A stretch of DNA of 64,000 bases from Haliclystus octoradiatus (Eukaryota; Cnidaria; Staurozoa; Stauromedusae; Haliclystidae): NCBI GenBank assembly GCA_916610825.1, contig OU744446.1, positions 35,565,833 through 35,629,832 of the forward strand. The letters run 5' to 3'. Shown piece after piece: positions 15,501-23,226 of the stretch. A model generated the notes under the pieces. That model was not told where the DNA came from, did not search any database, and saw only the letters and a list, made by a program, of their open reading frames with translations. The stretch's first letter is position 1; every line of letters begins with the position of its first letter. Both the position numbers and the translations under genes were made by a program.

Positions 15501-18500
15501 CATTTTAACCTCAGATGTGTCACCAGGCAAAGGATTGCAGTGATCTAGTAGCTTCTTTCTCCACAGAAGAACACCATGCATTGTTGGATAACTATCTCCT
15601 TCCATTGCATCTGAGATATCCTTAAATGGCTCCAAAAAAGTGATAATGTCCTTCATCAATGCCACATCTATTACTTCCAAGCGATGACTCTCTCCTTTAC
15701 TTTCTAGTATCTCACAGATTTCGGTCCAAACCTTTACTACACTGATTAATAAAGCAAGTTTCGTATTCCACCTTGTTTTACAATCTTGCAGTACCATAGT
15801 AGATAATTTAGCAGCCAGACTACTTTTCTTTAAATACCTTACAAGGTCTTTTGTTGCAGACAATAACTCTGACAAGGATTCAGATAACTCCTGCTCCTCA
15901 CAAATTTCGAGGTAATCTTCAACTGGTTCTTCGTCATCTGGATCTGGCTTCAATTTAAATGCGTGAAATAGCACAATATTTAAAATATGGCAACAACATG
16001 GTAGCCAATAAAAATCTTTCAAGGCGTTCTTTATGTTTGATCCTCTATCAGTAACAAAATAAAAATGATTTTTGTTAGCAAGAACATTAACTCCTTGGTT
16101 TAACAGTTCTTTCATAAGTTCATTTTTAATGTTTAAACCAGTTTTGGCAGAAGACAGAAATGGTTTGCAGAACACTGTACACTTTTTAATACCATCATCA
16201 GCAAGCCATTGTACCGTACACGCAACATACAATTCCTTTTTATGGTTATCAGTCCACATGTCTGTTGTTAAGCCTACACCCCCATTGTCTTTGATAGCTT
16301 TTAAAATATCTATTGTTAGCATTGATTTCTCCTTTATAGCAGTGTCTTTAACCTTTTTGCTTACTTGCCGTCGACTGGTAACACTTCAGCAGCATCTACT
16401 TTGCTGTATACTGCACCAACATTGATGAGAGATTGAGCAATTGATTTCATGCCAGATCCTTCTACTGCTAGGAAAGGCCGCATGTCTTCTACTACAAAAT
16501 CAACAGCTCCATCTAATACAATTTCCTTGATTTGCTTGGAAATGTTTTTTTTAGCAAAAAATAGTTTGCTTTGAGTTGATTTTGCTTGCCCAGTGCACTT
16601 TTCAATATGTCTCTTCGAGTGACTTGCTCCAGTATTATGGCTTTCATACTTGAAGCAAGTGAAACAATTTTTGCATGAAATCACTGGTATATCTTCATTG
16701 TTTGATTCCACAACAACTCTAATGTCTCCCAGATGACAGACTTTACTTTGCCTAATTTTTCTTTCAATGAGAATTCTCCGTTTTTGACATTTTCCTTTAC
16801 CACATCCAAGTTCCAATTGCTCCCTTCAGATGATTGATTAATAGAAGCATTAGCAAGAGCCATTGGATTGAGAATTTCAGATTAAATTAACAATATGAAA
16901 ATGTATAGATCGATTAAATTACTTTGTTGTTGCTATGCAGCCTATTTATACACGAAATGAATCCTATGTGGAATACCTGATAAATTACATATTTCCAATA
17001 AATCCAGTAAGTAAGAACACCACCTAATCCACTTATAAACTCCATCAAATATTATAAATTTCAAAACAAAAGTCTGTATACAACGAAGCAAACTCCATCT
17101 TTATTTTTGCTTCAAAATGAGACAACAATGGTAAGATAGAACACGAGACAGCTACATCATGGCGACGCGGGAGCATTGCTCGAACATCGGAAACAATTCA
17201 ACGACAATAAACTGTTAAAAGCTTAGACAAGAGTAGGTTAGATAATAAACAACATTCATGAATAGAAATTTGAAATTTGCAAATTTATTTACTTTTTATA
17301 AATAATTGATAATTGATTTTAGAAAACTATATCGCTTGCCACGCGGGCGGTAGACCTGAAAATTGTGAAAAATTGCGCGGTGCCAGCGCGGTCACCGCTC
17401 ACTCATTGAACAGTGCCACCTCTAATGTACATCGTCTGTTTTTCATTAAAAGCTTCACGGGGGGTTTGAAGCATGAAGAATTGATAGTTTGTTAAATTGT
17501 GTTTTTATTTTTACAGGAAGTTGAAGTGGTTCTTCGTGTCCACCCTGAATTCAGCCACACTCTTGTTGGTAATCAACAACCGCGTTACATTAAAACAACA
17601 ACAAATGCATCAGGTAAAGAAATGTTTCACCTTGCAGAGTCCCATTTTTCACAAAATCTCTTCATCGAAATATCATTTATGCTAACTGTTCACTGAAACT
17701 AATCCCCAAGTGGTACCTATCCTATAGCTGACGACATAGCTTGCAGTTTATTTACAAGATGGTCTTGATTACTGATATTTGTGTACAAGAAGTGTGTCAA
17801 GGTAAGTACCGAATGTTGCTGTCAAAGAGGGCAACTAGAACTAGACAACTTTCTGTATTTCTTAATTTCCCATTCACCGCAATATGAATAAGCTAATCAG
17901 CGAAACAGATCCTGGACAGCGTTATAATATGGCACAATGCATGCCAGGTCATAAAAAAATGTTTCAGGAAGCAGGGTATTCAGAATTCATGAATTTTTCA
18001 TAGGCGGCTCGTATGCCTACTGTGAACAGTTTATGAGAACGTTCATGGACTGTTCAGAGACGGCTCGTACGCCTTCTCTGAACATATCATGAGAAAGTTT
18101 ATGGACTGTTCAGAGAACGGCTTGTATGCCTTATGTAAACATTTTATGAGTAAGTTCATGGACTATTTATGAGCGGTTCATGAACTCTGTGACTTTATTT
18201 CCATAAGGGAATGGCATATTTTCCTCATAGGGGTGGACTAGCAGATTTTTATTTGAAGCATATGTGGCTGAGAATGTTTTTATGAGTTGAATGCCGTTCT
18301 TGGCACAACCAATTGCACTCTGCAGGGCTTTACCTTGCCTTTCTTTAGGTTTATGAAATTCATGCTGCCATTCAAATCTTATAGAATTTTACAAATTGTC
18401 ATATGATGTTCTATTATTTATAGTTGATCATTTGTCACGATATCTCTGCCTACGGATGGATCTAGAAAAAGTGAAAGAAGGTAACTTTCTTTTGGACAGA

Positions 18501-21296
18501 ATTTGCTAAGGATCAATGATCTTGCTTGTTGTGTTTTACAGATTTTGTTTGAAAAAATAATGTATTAAACATCCAAGATAATCAGTAATGCAGGCGGTAT
18601 TCAGACATGAGAATTTTCAGGCTTTTGGCAGATTTCAGACTATTTTGGGCTTTGTGAAACACTAGTTATTGCTTTTTGCCATTGAAATCGATTAACATTT
18701 ATCAATTCATCCCCGATTTCAGACTATTTTTGAAATTTGAATTCTCATGTCTGGGTATTGCCCTACCTGAAGCACCTGCAACACGTTTAGTTTTGAAGGA
18801 GTAAAGGCCCAGTCAACCATTGAGGATTTTGAACTAGGTAGCCTACTATACGACCTAAAGGCTGTGTCATATGAACTAATCGTTAACATTCCATATAAAG
18901 ATGCCATAAATTTGTAAATCCACTGCTTACTGTAGAGCACAGAAGTGATTTGATCTCCATTTTCTGCTATTCTATAAGATCTCATCTCATGATTTGATTG
19001 TTTGTTTTTATTGTCTAAGATTGTGAAAGCTCTTCTGTTGATGATCTTCCAACTGCAAAACGCCCAAAAGACTTCTCTTTATTTGCACAAGCTTCAGCAA
19101 CCGAACATCAGGTCAGACCAAACATTATGTAAATGTTGTTGGATAATTATTGGCTCAATGCTTTATCATTGTACAGTTGTACCCGCTTTAAGTACAATTT
19201 GGAGATATGAAACTCCCGCTCAACTGCAATCTGAATCTGAAACCCTATAGACTATATTCTTGTCGAATCCTTGCTAAACAATTTTGGATTTTTTTTTTAA
19301 TTCATGGTTTATTAGAAAACATTTCTAATGGAAATTAAAATAAGTAAATGTGAATTAAATAAATGTGTGAATAGCTTTCATGAATATCTTATGTAAAGTT
19401 GTGCCAATTTCTGTTCATGAATTTTGGAATAGTTGTTGATCAACTTTGCATGAAATGTTCATGAGTTCATGAACTGTTCATGACGCTATGCATAAAATTC
19501 AAAACGAATCTCCAGGACCATACAATTCTATTAGCTACCCTGAGTGCAATGTCATCAAACTTTAAAGTCCAGTTTTCATCTTGTAAACATTAAGTGCACC
19601 TCTCTGAAAAATTTCACTGAGTTCATAAACGGTTCATGAACTGTTCATGAACATACAATGAACATTTCATGATTAGTTCATGAACTGAGGAAGGACCTGT
19701 TTTCATGAGTGGATCATTTGACGTTTATGGACAGTTTTCACAGGACCAATAGTCAATTAAATAGTTTCATCTCGTTGCCATGACCTTGCCTCGCCAACCT
19801 TTCCATGAAAAATGCGAGTTGTTAACATTTCTTGTGTTATCCAGTAATCGAGAATTGGTTTGTGCTATAGGCAATATGCATACTGATTACCCTTAGCTAG
19901 CAGATACCGTATATGTTGGGTTGCAAACAATCACTCATCTCACTGTCCTAAGTTGGTGTTTAACAGGCTATGTTTGAGAATAAAATGTAGAGAAATTTGA
20001 AAAGAGAACGCATCATCTACCATCAATAAAGTAATTGCGGGAAATCGTATGTGTATGTAAATATTACCCCTGCGGAAAACAGTTCAGGAGTTCATGAACT
20101 AGTTCATTAACGTTAAATGGCCCCAATTTTCATGAACAATTCAGGAAAATTGGGGCCATTCAACGTTCATGAGCTGTTCATGAACTGTTCATAAACTGTT
20201 CATAAACTCCTGAACTGTTCTTCGCAGGGGTAGTTAGTATAATAAATAACAGCTTACAGGCAATATTATTGGTCAACCAGCTATCAAGTATGAAAATAGT
20301 TTTAATCGATAATGCTGCAAAACGTGAACATTTTTTGAATTTTTCATTCTTATACAGTGATAAATTATTTCACAATGGTTTTGACCGTGTTGTTTTGATA
20401 TATTCACAGCTCCTTGAAGGCACAGTATCATTAAATGAAGTCAATGAACAGGTATTTATATAGAATTTGTAGCCTATATTTCACTGCTATAGATATGATT
20501 GATTTTCTGCAAGATATAAGTAAAGTACGCATCATATCAAAAAAATTAACACACACGTATGCGGATAAATGAATTAAATGAAGATAAACATATGGAGAGG
20601 ATTTTCTCAATTTAGACGCACAAAAGTTGGGATATTTAAAGGAGCAAAAATGACCGGCAGGCGCTACGCACTTAGGATCACGTGTATGTTTATTGTTTAT
20701 AACACAATGTTCATTGTTGACATGAATTTATTACAGATTAGGCTTGCGTATAACAATAGTTTCAAAGCGAGACGGTTGAATTACGCTAAGCATAAATTCA
20801 AATTGATCTCGCAGCGGTCGCCGGTCAATTTTGCCCCTTTAATGTACAAAGTACGTTATTTTCAATCATTCTCTTTTCCACAACTCGAAATGAAAAGAGG
20901 GCTAGGTATAGGAATGTCAGAATTACAAAAATGTCTAACCTTTGAAACACTTTTTTTGATTGAAATCAATAAAGTTTATTAAAAATACTTGAGATACAAG
21001 TATTTTCAGTAGTTGACAGGACGAGAGAGTAAAAAATCTGATTTTCTCATTTTCTATCAGCTCTTTAGAGCTCCAAAGGAAATTCACCTGAAATTCTTGT
21101 TTTTCTATTTTTTGAACAGTTTTTTAAGGCCATTTTCTCTCTTTGACTGGTATTGACTCTCGTGCATATAAATTGCGTTTACTTTTATCCAAATTAAACT
21201 TACTTTCAGTTTGGTACATTTAATAAGCCATTGGATCTATATTATGCGCCAAAAGAAGATCAAGTTAATAAAGAAATTACAAGTTATGAAAGTTAA
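567..21296 (+). CDS. RNF2: E3 ubiquitin ligase RING1/RNF2 (Polycomb PRC1), 5' end outside window
   Basis: RING1/RNF2 is the catalytic E3 of Polycomb repressive complex 1, which monoubiquitinates histone H2A in the nucleus. Twelve exons are visible: 567-616, 1621-1708, 2350-2385, 3049-3162, 3407-3440, 4381-4500, 5358-5473, 17517-17613, 18424-18480, 19020-19111, 20410-20451 and 21210-21296. They sum to 933 nt (310 codons plus TAA), and every GT/AG junction keeps frame. Exons 1-2 encode the second half of the C3HC4 RING ([17 protein letters not shown], then [11 protein letters not shown]) and the family signature [15 protein letters not shown]; exons 3-4 give [12 protein letters not shown] and NNQQAL-type helix residues. 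Exons 8-12 encode the RAWUL domain ([16 protein letters not shown], then [13 protein letters not shown] near the C-terminus). The N-terminal exon with the first RING cysteines is not present, so roughly 60-70 residues lie upstream. RING1 and RNF2 are vertebrate duplicates, so an invertebrate gene is co-orthologous to both. The middle acidic/serine-rich linker (exons 6-7) is poorly conserved, as usual. Confidence 0.95.
1755..1935. mobile_element. MITE, TACAGT..CCTGT family, best copy
   Basis: This is the best-preserved copy: it begins TACAGTGGAACCTGTATATA and ends with the inverted counterpart AGGTTTGACTGTA. It starts 46 bp after exon 2 of RNF2. The interior is the same as in the copies at 374-536, 4171-4342 and 58699-58868. 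No coding capacity is visible. Confidence 0.7.
4051..4342. mobile_element. Two adjoining MITE copies, TACAGT..CCTGT family
   Basis: A partial copy (about 4051-4140) is followed by a nearly full one (about 4171-4342) in the opposite orientation to the copy at 1755. The second ends in ACAGGTTTCACTGTA, only 38 bp before RNF2 exon 6. The repeated phrase CACCTGTCTATAGTGGTCA occurs in both. Confidence 0.65.
4525..4640. mobile_element. MITE fragment, TACAGT..CCTGT family
   Basis: It begins ACAGTCAGACCTGTTATAGA and contains the CACCTGTCTATAGTGGTCA phrase. It lies 25 bp after RNF2 exon 6, so this 120-bp exon is flanked on both sides by copies of the same element. Confidence 0.6.
5041..5340. mobile_element. 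Degraded MITE copies, TACAGT..CCTGT family
   Basis: One copy (about 5041-5182) retains the GTAGCTGGCTGTTGTATACA end; a second remnant (about 5270-5340) keeps only the interior 'TTGAATTGACCTTGTATATAAA' type phrase. Both lie just upstream of RNF2 exon 7. Confidence 0.5.
5590..7480 (-). pseudogene. hAT transposase relic (DUF4371/zinc-finger-862-like)
   Basis: Three short open segments in different frames match successive parts of one hAT-type transposase. 7470-7213 includes [13 protein letters not shown] and a SIIIDE motif of the RNase-H-like core. 7115-6927 includes [15 protein letters not shown], equivalent to the 'GxDxxNVM' segment. 6887-6663 includes [15 protein letters not shown] and FQQE. 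A further piece near 5780-5900 looks like the C-terminal dimerisation segment (VERLFS-type) but is weak. A SINE sits at 5972-6222, between this piece and the main segments. Frameshifts and stops show that it is dead. I could not place the terminal inverted repeats. Confidence 0.6.
5972..6222 (-). mobile_element. tRNA-derived SINE, head truncated
   Basis: This is the reverse complement of the SINE at 21532-21892 and 46224-46594. It contains the tail (GGGTGCCTTTGGTAGGGC type) and the central part (GCTGCAGCACATCGTTGCGC type), but the tRNA-like head is missing. It interrupts the hAT relic, so it inserted later. Confidence 0.8.
8096..8640 (-). pseudogene. 5'-truncated LINE: C-terminal reverse-transcriptase region
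   Basis: An open segment of 164 codons (8617-8123), extending a little upstream, matches the region after the RT core of an endonuclease-type non-LTR retrotransposon: [35 protein letters not shown], and an end [10 protein letters not shown]. The stop codon is followed by a short 3' region that recurs at 36655-36775, showing that this is the true 3' end of the element. The clade is not resolved. The truncation at about 8640 abuts the Mutator-like fragment. Confidence 0.75.
8635..9114 (-). pseudogene. Mutator-like transposase fragment
   Basis: This 159-codon segment contains the C-terminal signature of the Mutator-like transposase family found in many invertebrates: [34 protein letters not shown], and [14 protein letters not shown]. 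In the family these lie in a zinc-containing and C-terminal catalytic region. N-terminal parts are not found nearby, so it is a fragment. The plus-strand open frames over this interval are shadows. The assignment rests on remembered motif spacing, not a search. Confidence 0.6.
9540..12330 (-). pseudogene. hAT transposase relic with DUF4371-type core
   Basis: Collinear fragments, read right to left. 12254-11550 is an N-terminal disordered region ending in [19 protein letters not shown] and [11 protein letters not shown], which normally precedes a TTF-type zinc finger. 11207-10716 is the RNase-H-like core: [29 protein letters not shown], and [17 protein letters not shown]. 10539-10315 contains [15 protein letters not shown]. 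10221-9724 is the helical insert. 9787-9560 is the C-terminal dimerisation motif ([18 protein letters not shown]). Several frame changes and stops separate them, so it is non-functional. Ends were not identified. Confidence 0.8.
12960..13340 (-). CDS. Unidentified 108-codon open frame in RNF2 intron
   Basis: A minus-strand open frame (13332-13006) encodes a hydrophilic peptide with [20 protein letters not shown] and [19 protein letters not shown]. The composition looks protein-like and not like random AT-rich translation, but I do not recognise it. It lies between two hAT relics and could be a fragment of a captured gene or of an element's second protein. An overlapping frame in 13265-12960 is a shadow or frameshifted continuation. 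Confidence 0.25.
14120..17424 (-). mobile_element. hAT transposon with inverted ends and target duplication
   Basis: A 3,305-bp element. The ends are perfect 10-bp inverted repeats, TAGAGGTGGC at 14120-14129 and GCCACCTCTA at 17415-17424, with further GCGGG-rich subterminal sequence. The flanking 8-mers GTGTGCAT (14112-14119) and ATGTACAT (17425-17432) agree at six of eight positions and fit a decayed 8-bp hAT target-site duplication. The internal transposase is antisense to RNF2 (separate entry). Confidence 0.85.
14919..16863 (-). pseudogene. hAT transposase, frameshifted
   Basis: Read from 16863 down. A short N-terminus leads into a BED-type zinc finger (CKNCFTCF, then HSKRHIEKC). Next is a 333-codon open segment (16322-15321) with the RNase-H-like core ([43 protein letters not shown]). 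Then comes a segment 15360-15043, and finally the dimerisation motif [15 protein letters not shown] in 15125-14919. The frame changes at least four times (near 16.75, 16.35, 15.34 and 15.11 kb), so no intact protein is made. Domain order and the surrounding inverted repeats show it is the element's own transposase. Confidence 0.85.
18005..18172. repeat. Three tandem copies of a 56-bp unit
   Basis: Units start at 18005, 18061 and 18117. Each begins CGGCTCGTATGCCT or a close variant and ends with a TTCATGGACTGTTCAGAGA-like stretch. The copies are imperfect, so the array is old. It belongs to a wider zone rich in TTCATGAAC motifs in RNF2 introns between 17.98 and 20.23 kb. Confidence 0.75.
20066..20232. 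mobile_element. Long-hairpin MITE rich in GTTCATGAAC
   Basis: The two halves are near-perfect inverted repeats. The left begins TACCCCTGCGGAAAACAGTT and the right ends with the complement of TACCCCTGCGAAGAACAGTT. Both then carry CAGGAGTT(C/T)ATGAAC, and the arms meet around 'GGCCCCAATTTTC'. The single strand could fold almost end to end. It lies in the intron before RNF2 exon 11. It has no coding capacity. Confidence 0.75.
20636..20842. mobile_element. TTAA-bounded 207-bp MITE, copy 1
   Basis: It is bounded by TTAA on both sides, with inverted ends AGGAGCAAAAATGACCGGC and the complement of AGGGGCAAAATTGACCGGC. The other copies are at 30358-30564 and 60622-60828, and all three are exactly 207 bp counting both TTAA tetramers. 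TTAA targets suggest a piggyBac-type mobiliser (inference). An open frame through the copy is incidental: the copy at 30.4 kb has a stop in it. Confidence 0.85.
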
Positions 21297-21531
21297 TATA
21301 GATATATATATTATAATTATACACAATCAATGAATAATCATCTGTGGTAACATGAGGCACGTATCTTTTATCAAAGAATTGATTAATTTTTTTGTATTTT
21401 GTAAAGTACATTTATTGCAAACTTGTCAGTAGTTATTCATTATTTATATTAATCACGTATATCATGAATGTATGTAATGTTTTCCTGAATATGTGTGAGT
21501 AAAAATATATTATTTGTTAACCCAAGAGCAA

Positions 21532-21892
21532 GAGGATGATTAGCTCAGATGGCAGAGCAACCGAACTTCAGATCGGATCATATCTGATCGACCGTGGCTC
21601 AAATCCCCCGAAGGTCAACTCAGCCTTGACTTTCTAAGCATCAAATGAGTACCATCTGAGGATGGCGGATGGAATGGTCCAGAGGGAATTGCATTGTGAG
21701 TAGCTGCGGCGCATCGTTGCGCATTGACAATCGAGACCTATCTGCCATGAAATCTGTTGAAATTGATCTGCAGTGTCGCGGCTGAGATCAACAAAGAGCG
21801 TTTAAAATCATTGCTCTCAGCGAAAAAAGCCACTCGTCTAGAAATAGAGGAGTGGTACGGGTGCCTTCGGTAGGGCGACACCGTCTACATTA
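21532..21892 (+). mobile_element. tRNA-derived SINE, full-length copy
   Basis: The head has a tRNA-like pol III promoter: an A box in TTAGCTCAGATGGCAGAGC and a B box in GTGGCTCAAATCC. A unique body and the conserved tail AGAGGAGTGGTACGGGTGCC follow. The same family occurs at 5972, 23904, 46224, 53271, 57696 and 59600. It is not a functional tRNA gene: the acceptor arms do not pair and the sequence continues without a terminator. Confidence 0.85.
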
Positions 21893-22002
21893 GAAGCTTT
21901 TTTCGATAAGTTTTGAATCACTCTCAAAGGGCTTTCATACACATACTATATGGGGTTGGGAACATGCCATTTTTTAGGGTGACGTTTATCATCATCATCA
22001 TC

Positions 22003-22905
22003 ATCATTAGCCCCGCAATTTTATATCAATCATTCATTCTATGATTCATCTTTACAAACCGATCTAGATAACCTTTCAACATGGTTCGCATGCAATAAGC
22101 TCTCCCTAAATATAGATGGTTATAGGTACCAAACAAAATATTTCAAAGAATAATCTGAATTTAAATTTAACAAGTAACAATGCCTTGGTAGAAAATGTTA
22201 AGTTACTTCCTTACCTCTGTCTCATGATAGACGAAATTTTAAACTTTGAAAGCCATGTAAACCAAATAGTAAAACTATTTTCGTTACATCGTTCCAACAT
22301 CTGCTAAGTTAACACTTTATAACACCTTAGTATCACTTCATTTTGATTACTGCTCCAACATTTGGGCATGTTGCAACCTTAACACTATTCAGCGCCTACA
22401 AGTCCTCCAAAATCTAGCAATGCACTCCATCATAAACTGCTCGTACGATACCCCAATTAATGTAATTTTAACAAAGTTGAGTACCCTCAATGTAACTGCC
22501 CGCATCAAGTTTAATTGTATTGTAACGATGTGAAAAGTGAGAAAGGAGCTTCTCCCTTGGCCTATTTTGCGTTAGTGTTAATCAATAGACAATGGAACAA
22601 GCTATTCAGTGAAAAGTTGAAAGAACATTTACAGGAAATAGTGTGATGTGAAAAACAGTGTTATCTTTATCAGCACAGGCCAGCACATACAACAATAGTT
22701 CAGTTATTTCTCAATTCTTCCTTATTTTATCAAGTCTTGTAAATGTTCTTAATTACGATTGTTTATGTAGCCTTATCTGTATACATCTAAACATCTATTC
22801 TTAATGTATTTCATTTTGTGTCAGTGCCGTGGTGACAAGAAGCATCACGCTCACCGCGGCTTATGAATAAACGTAACACAAACAAACAAACAAACGAAAT
22901 TTAAG
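22003..22905 (+). pseudogene. 5'-truncated LINE with (AAAC)n tail
   Basis: Translated pieces in several frames match the C-terminal part of a CR1/L2/Jockey-type reverse transcriptase: LQTDLDNLSTWFACNKLSLN, then LTSNN..YLCLMIDEILNFESHVNQI, then LHFDYCSNIWACCN..IQRLQVLQNLA. The 3' end carries a simple AAAC repeat (22877-22900), typical of such LINEs. Stops and frameshifts show that it is dead. An ATC microsatellite sits at its left edge (about 21988-22008). Confidence 0.75.
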
Positions 22906-23226
22906 AGGACCTGTTTTGGTTGGATTTGATCAGAGAAAACTACAGTTCTTTCTTTAATCGATATTTTTTTATACTAAATTGATTGTGCCAATTGCACAGT
23001 TAGAAAAAGTTTACCCATATTTTTATAATATCTTTTATTGCCTACCCTATCAAAACCGATATTATTAAAATTATTCACATTCAAGATAAGCTTCTTTAAA
23101 TAATACAAAACACGTGATACAATCACATGATTTATGTTAATAATCGACGTATAATACGTCATATCAAATTTAAATGATACGATTTTGTCACGTGATAGGA
23201 GATTATGTTATTCCGTAAATATTATG

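Larger units (their letters stand above)
5474..17516 (+). other. 12-kb RNF2 intron full of transposons
   Basis: This intron separates the linker exon from the first RAWUL exon. Nearly all of its recognisable content is mobile DNA in antisense orientation: an hAT relic (5.59-7.48 kb) carrying a SINE, a LINE 3' end (8.10-8.64 kb), a Mutator-like fragment (8.65-9.11 kb), a second hAT relic (9.54-12.33 kb) and a third hAT element with termini (14.12-17.42 kb). I recognise nothing in 7.48-8.09 kb and 12.35-12.95 kb. Confidence 0.85.
21297..23226. other. Tail-to-tail spacer between RNF2 and ankyrin gene
   Basis: This 1.9-kb spacer separates the RNF2 stop from the ankyrin-gene stop. Half of it is a SINE (21532-21892) and a truncated LINE (about 22003-22900). 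A TTTATT at 23034-23039 reads AATAAA on the minus strand, 190 nt past the ankyrin stop, and is a plausible poly(A) signal. I see no canonical AATAAA soon after the RNF2 stop. Confidence 0.6.

Noticed and set aside
16072..16425. 117-codon plus-strand frame
   Set aside because: It is antisense to the hAT transposase core.
20578..20982. 134-codon plus-strand open frame
   Set aside because: Most of it is the 207-bp TTAA MITE; the same frame recurs in the other two copies, one of which has a stop. It is repeat sequence, not a gene.
21532..21605. Possible tRNA gene
   Set aside because: The A and B boxes are present, but the stems do not close and the sequence continues into a repeated body. It is the head of a SINE, seen again at 46224.
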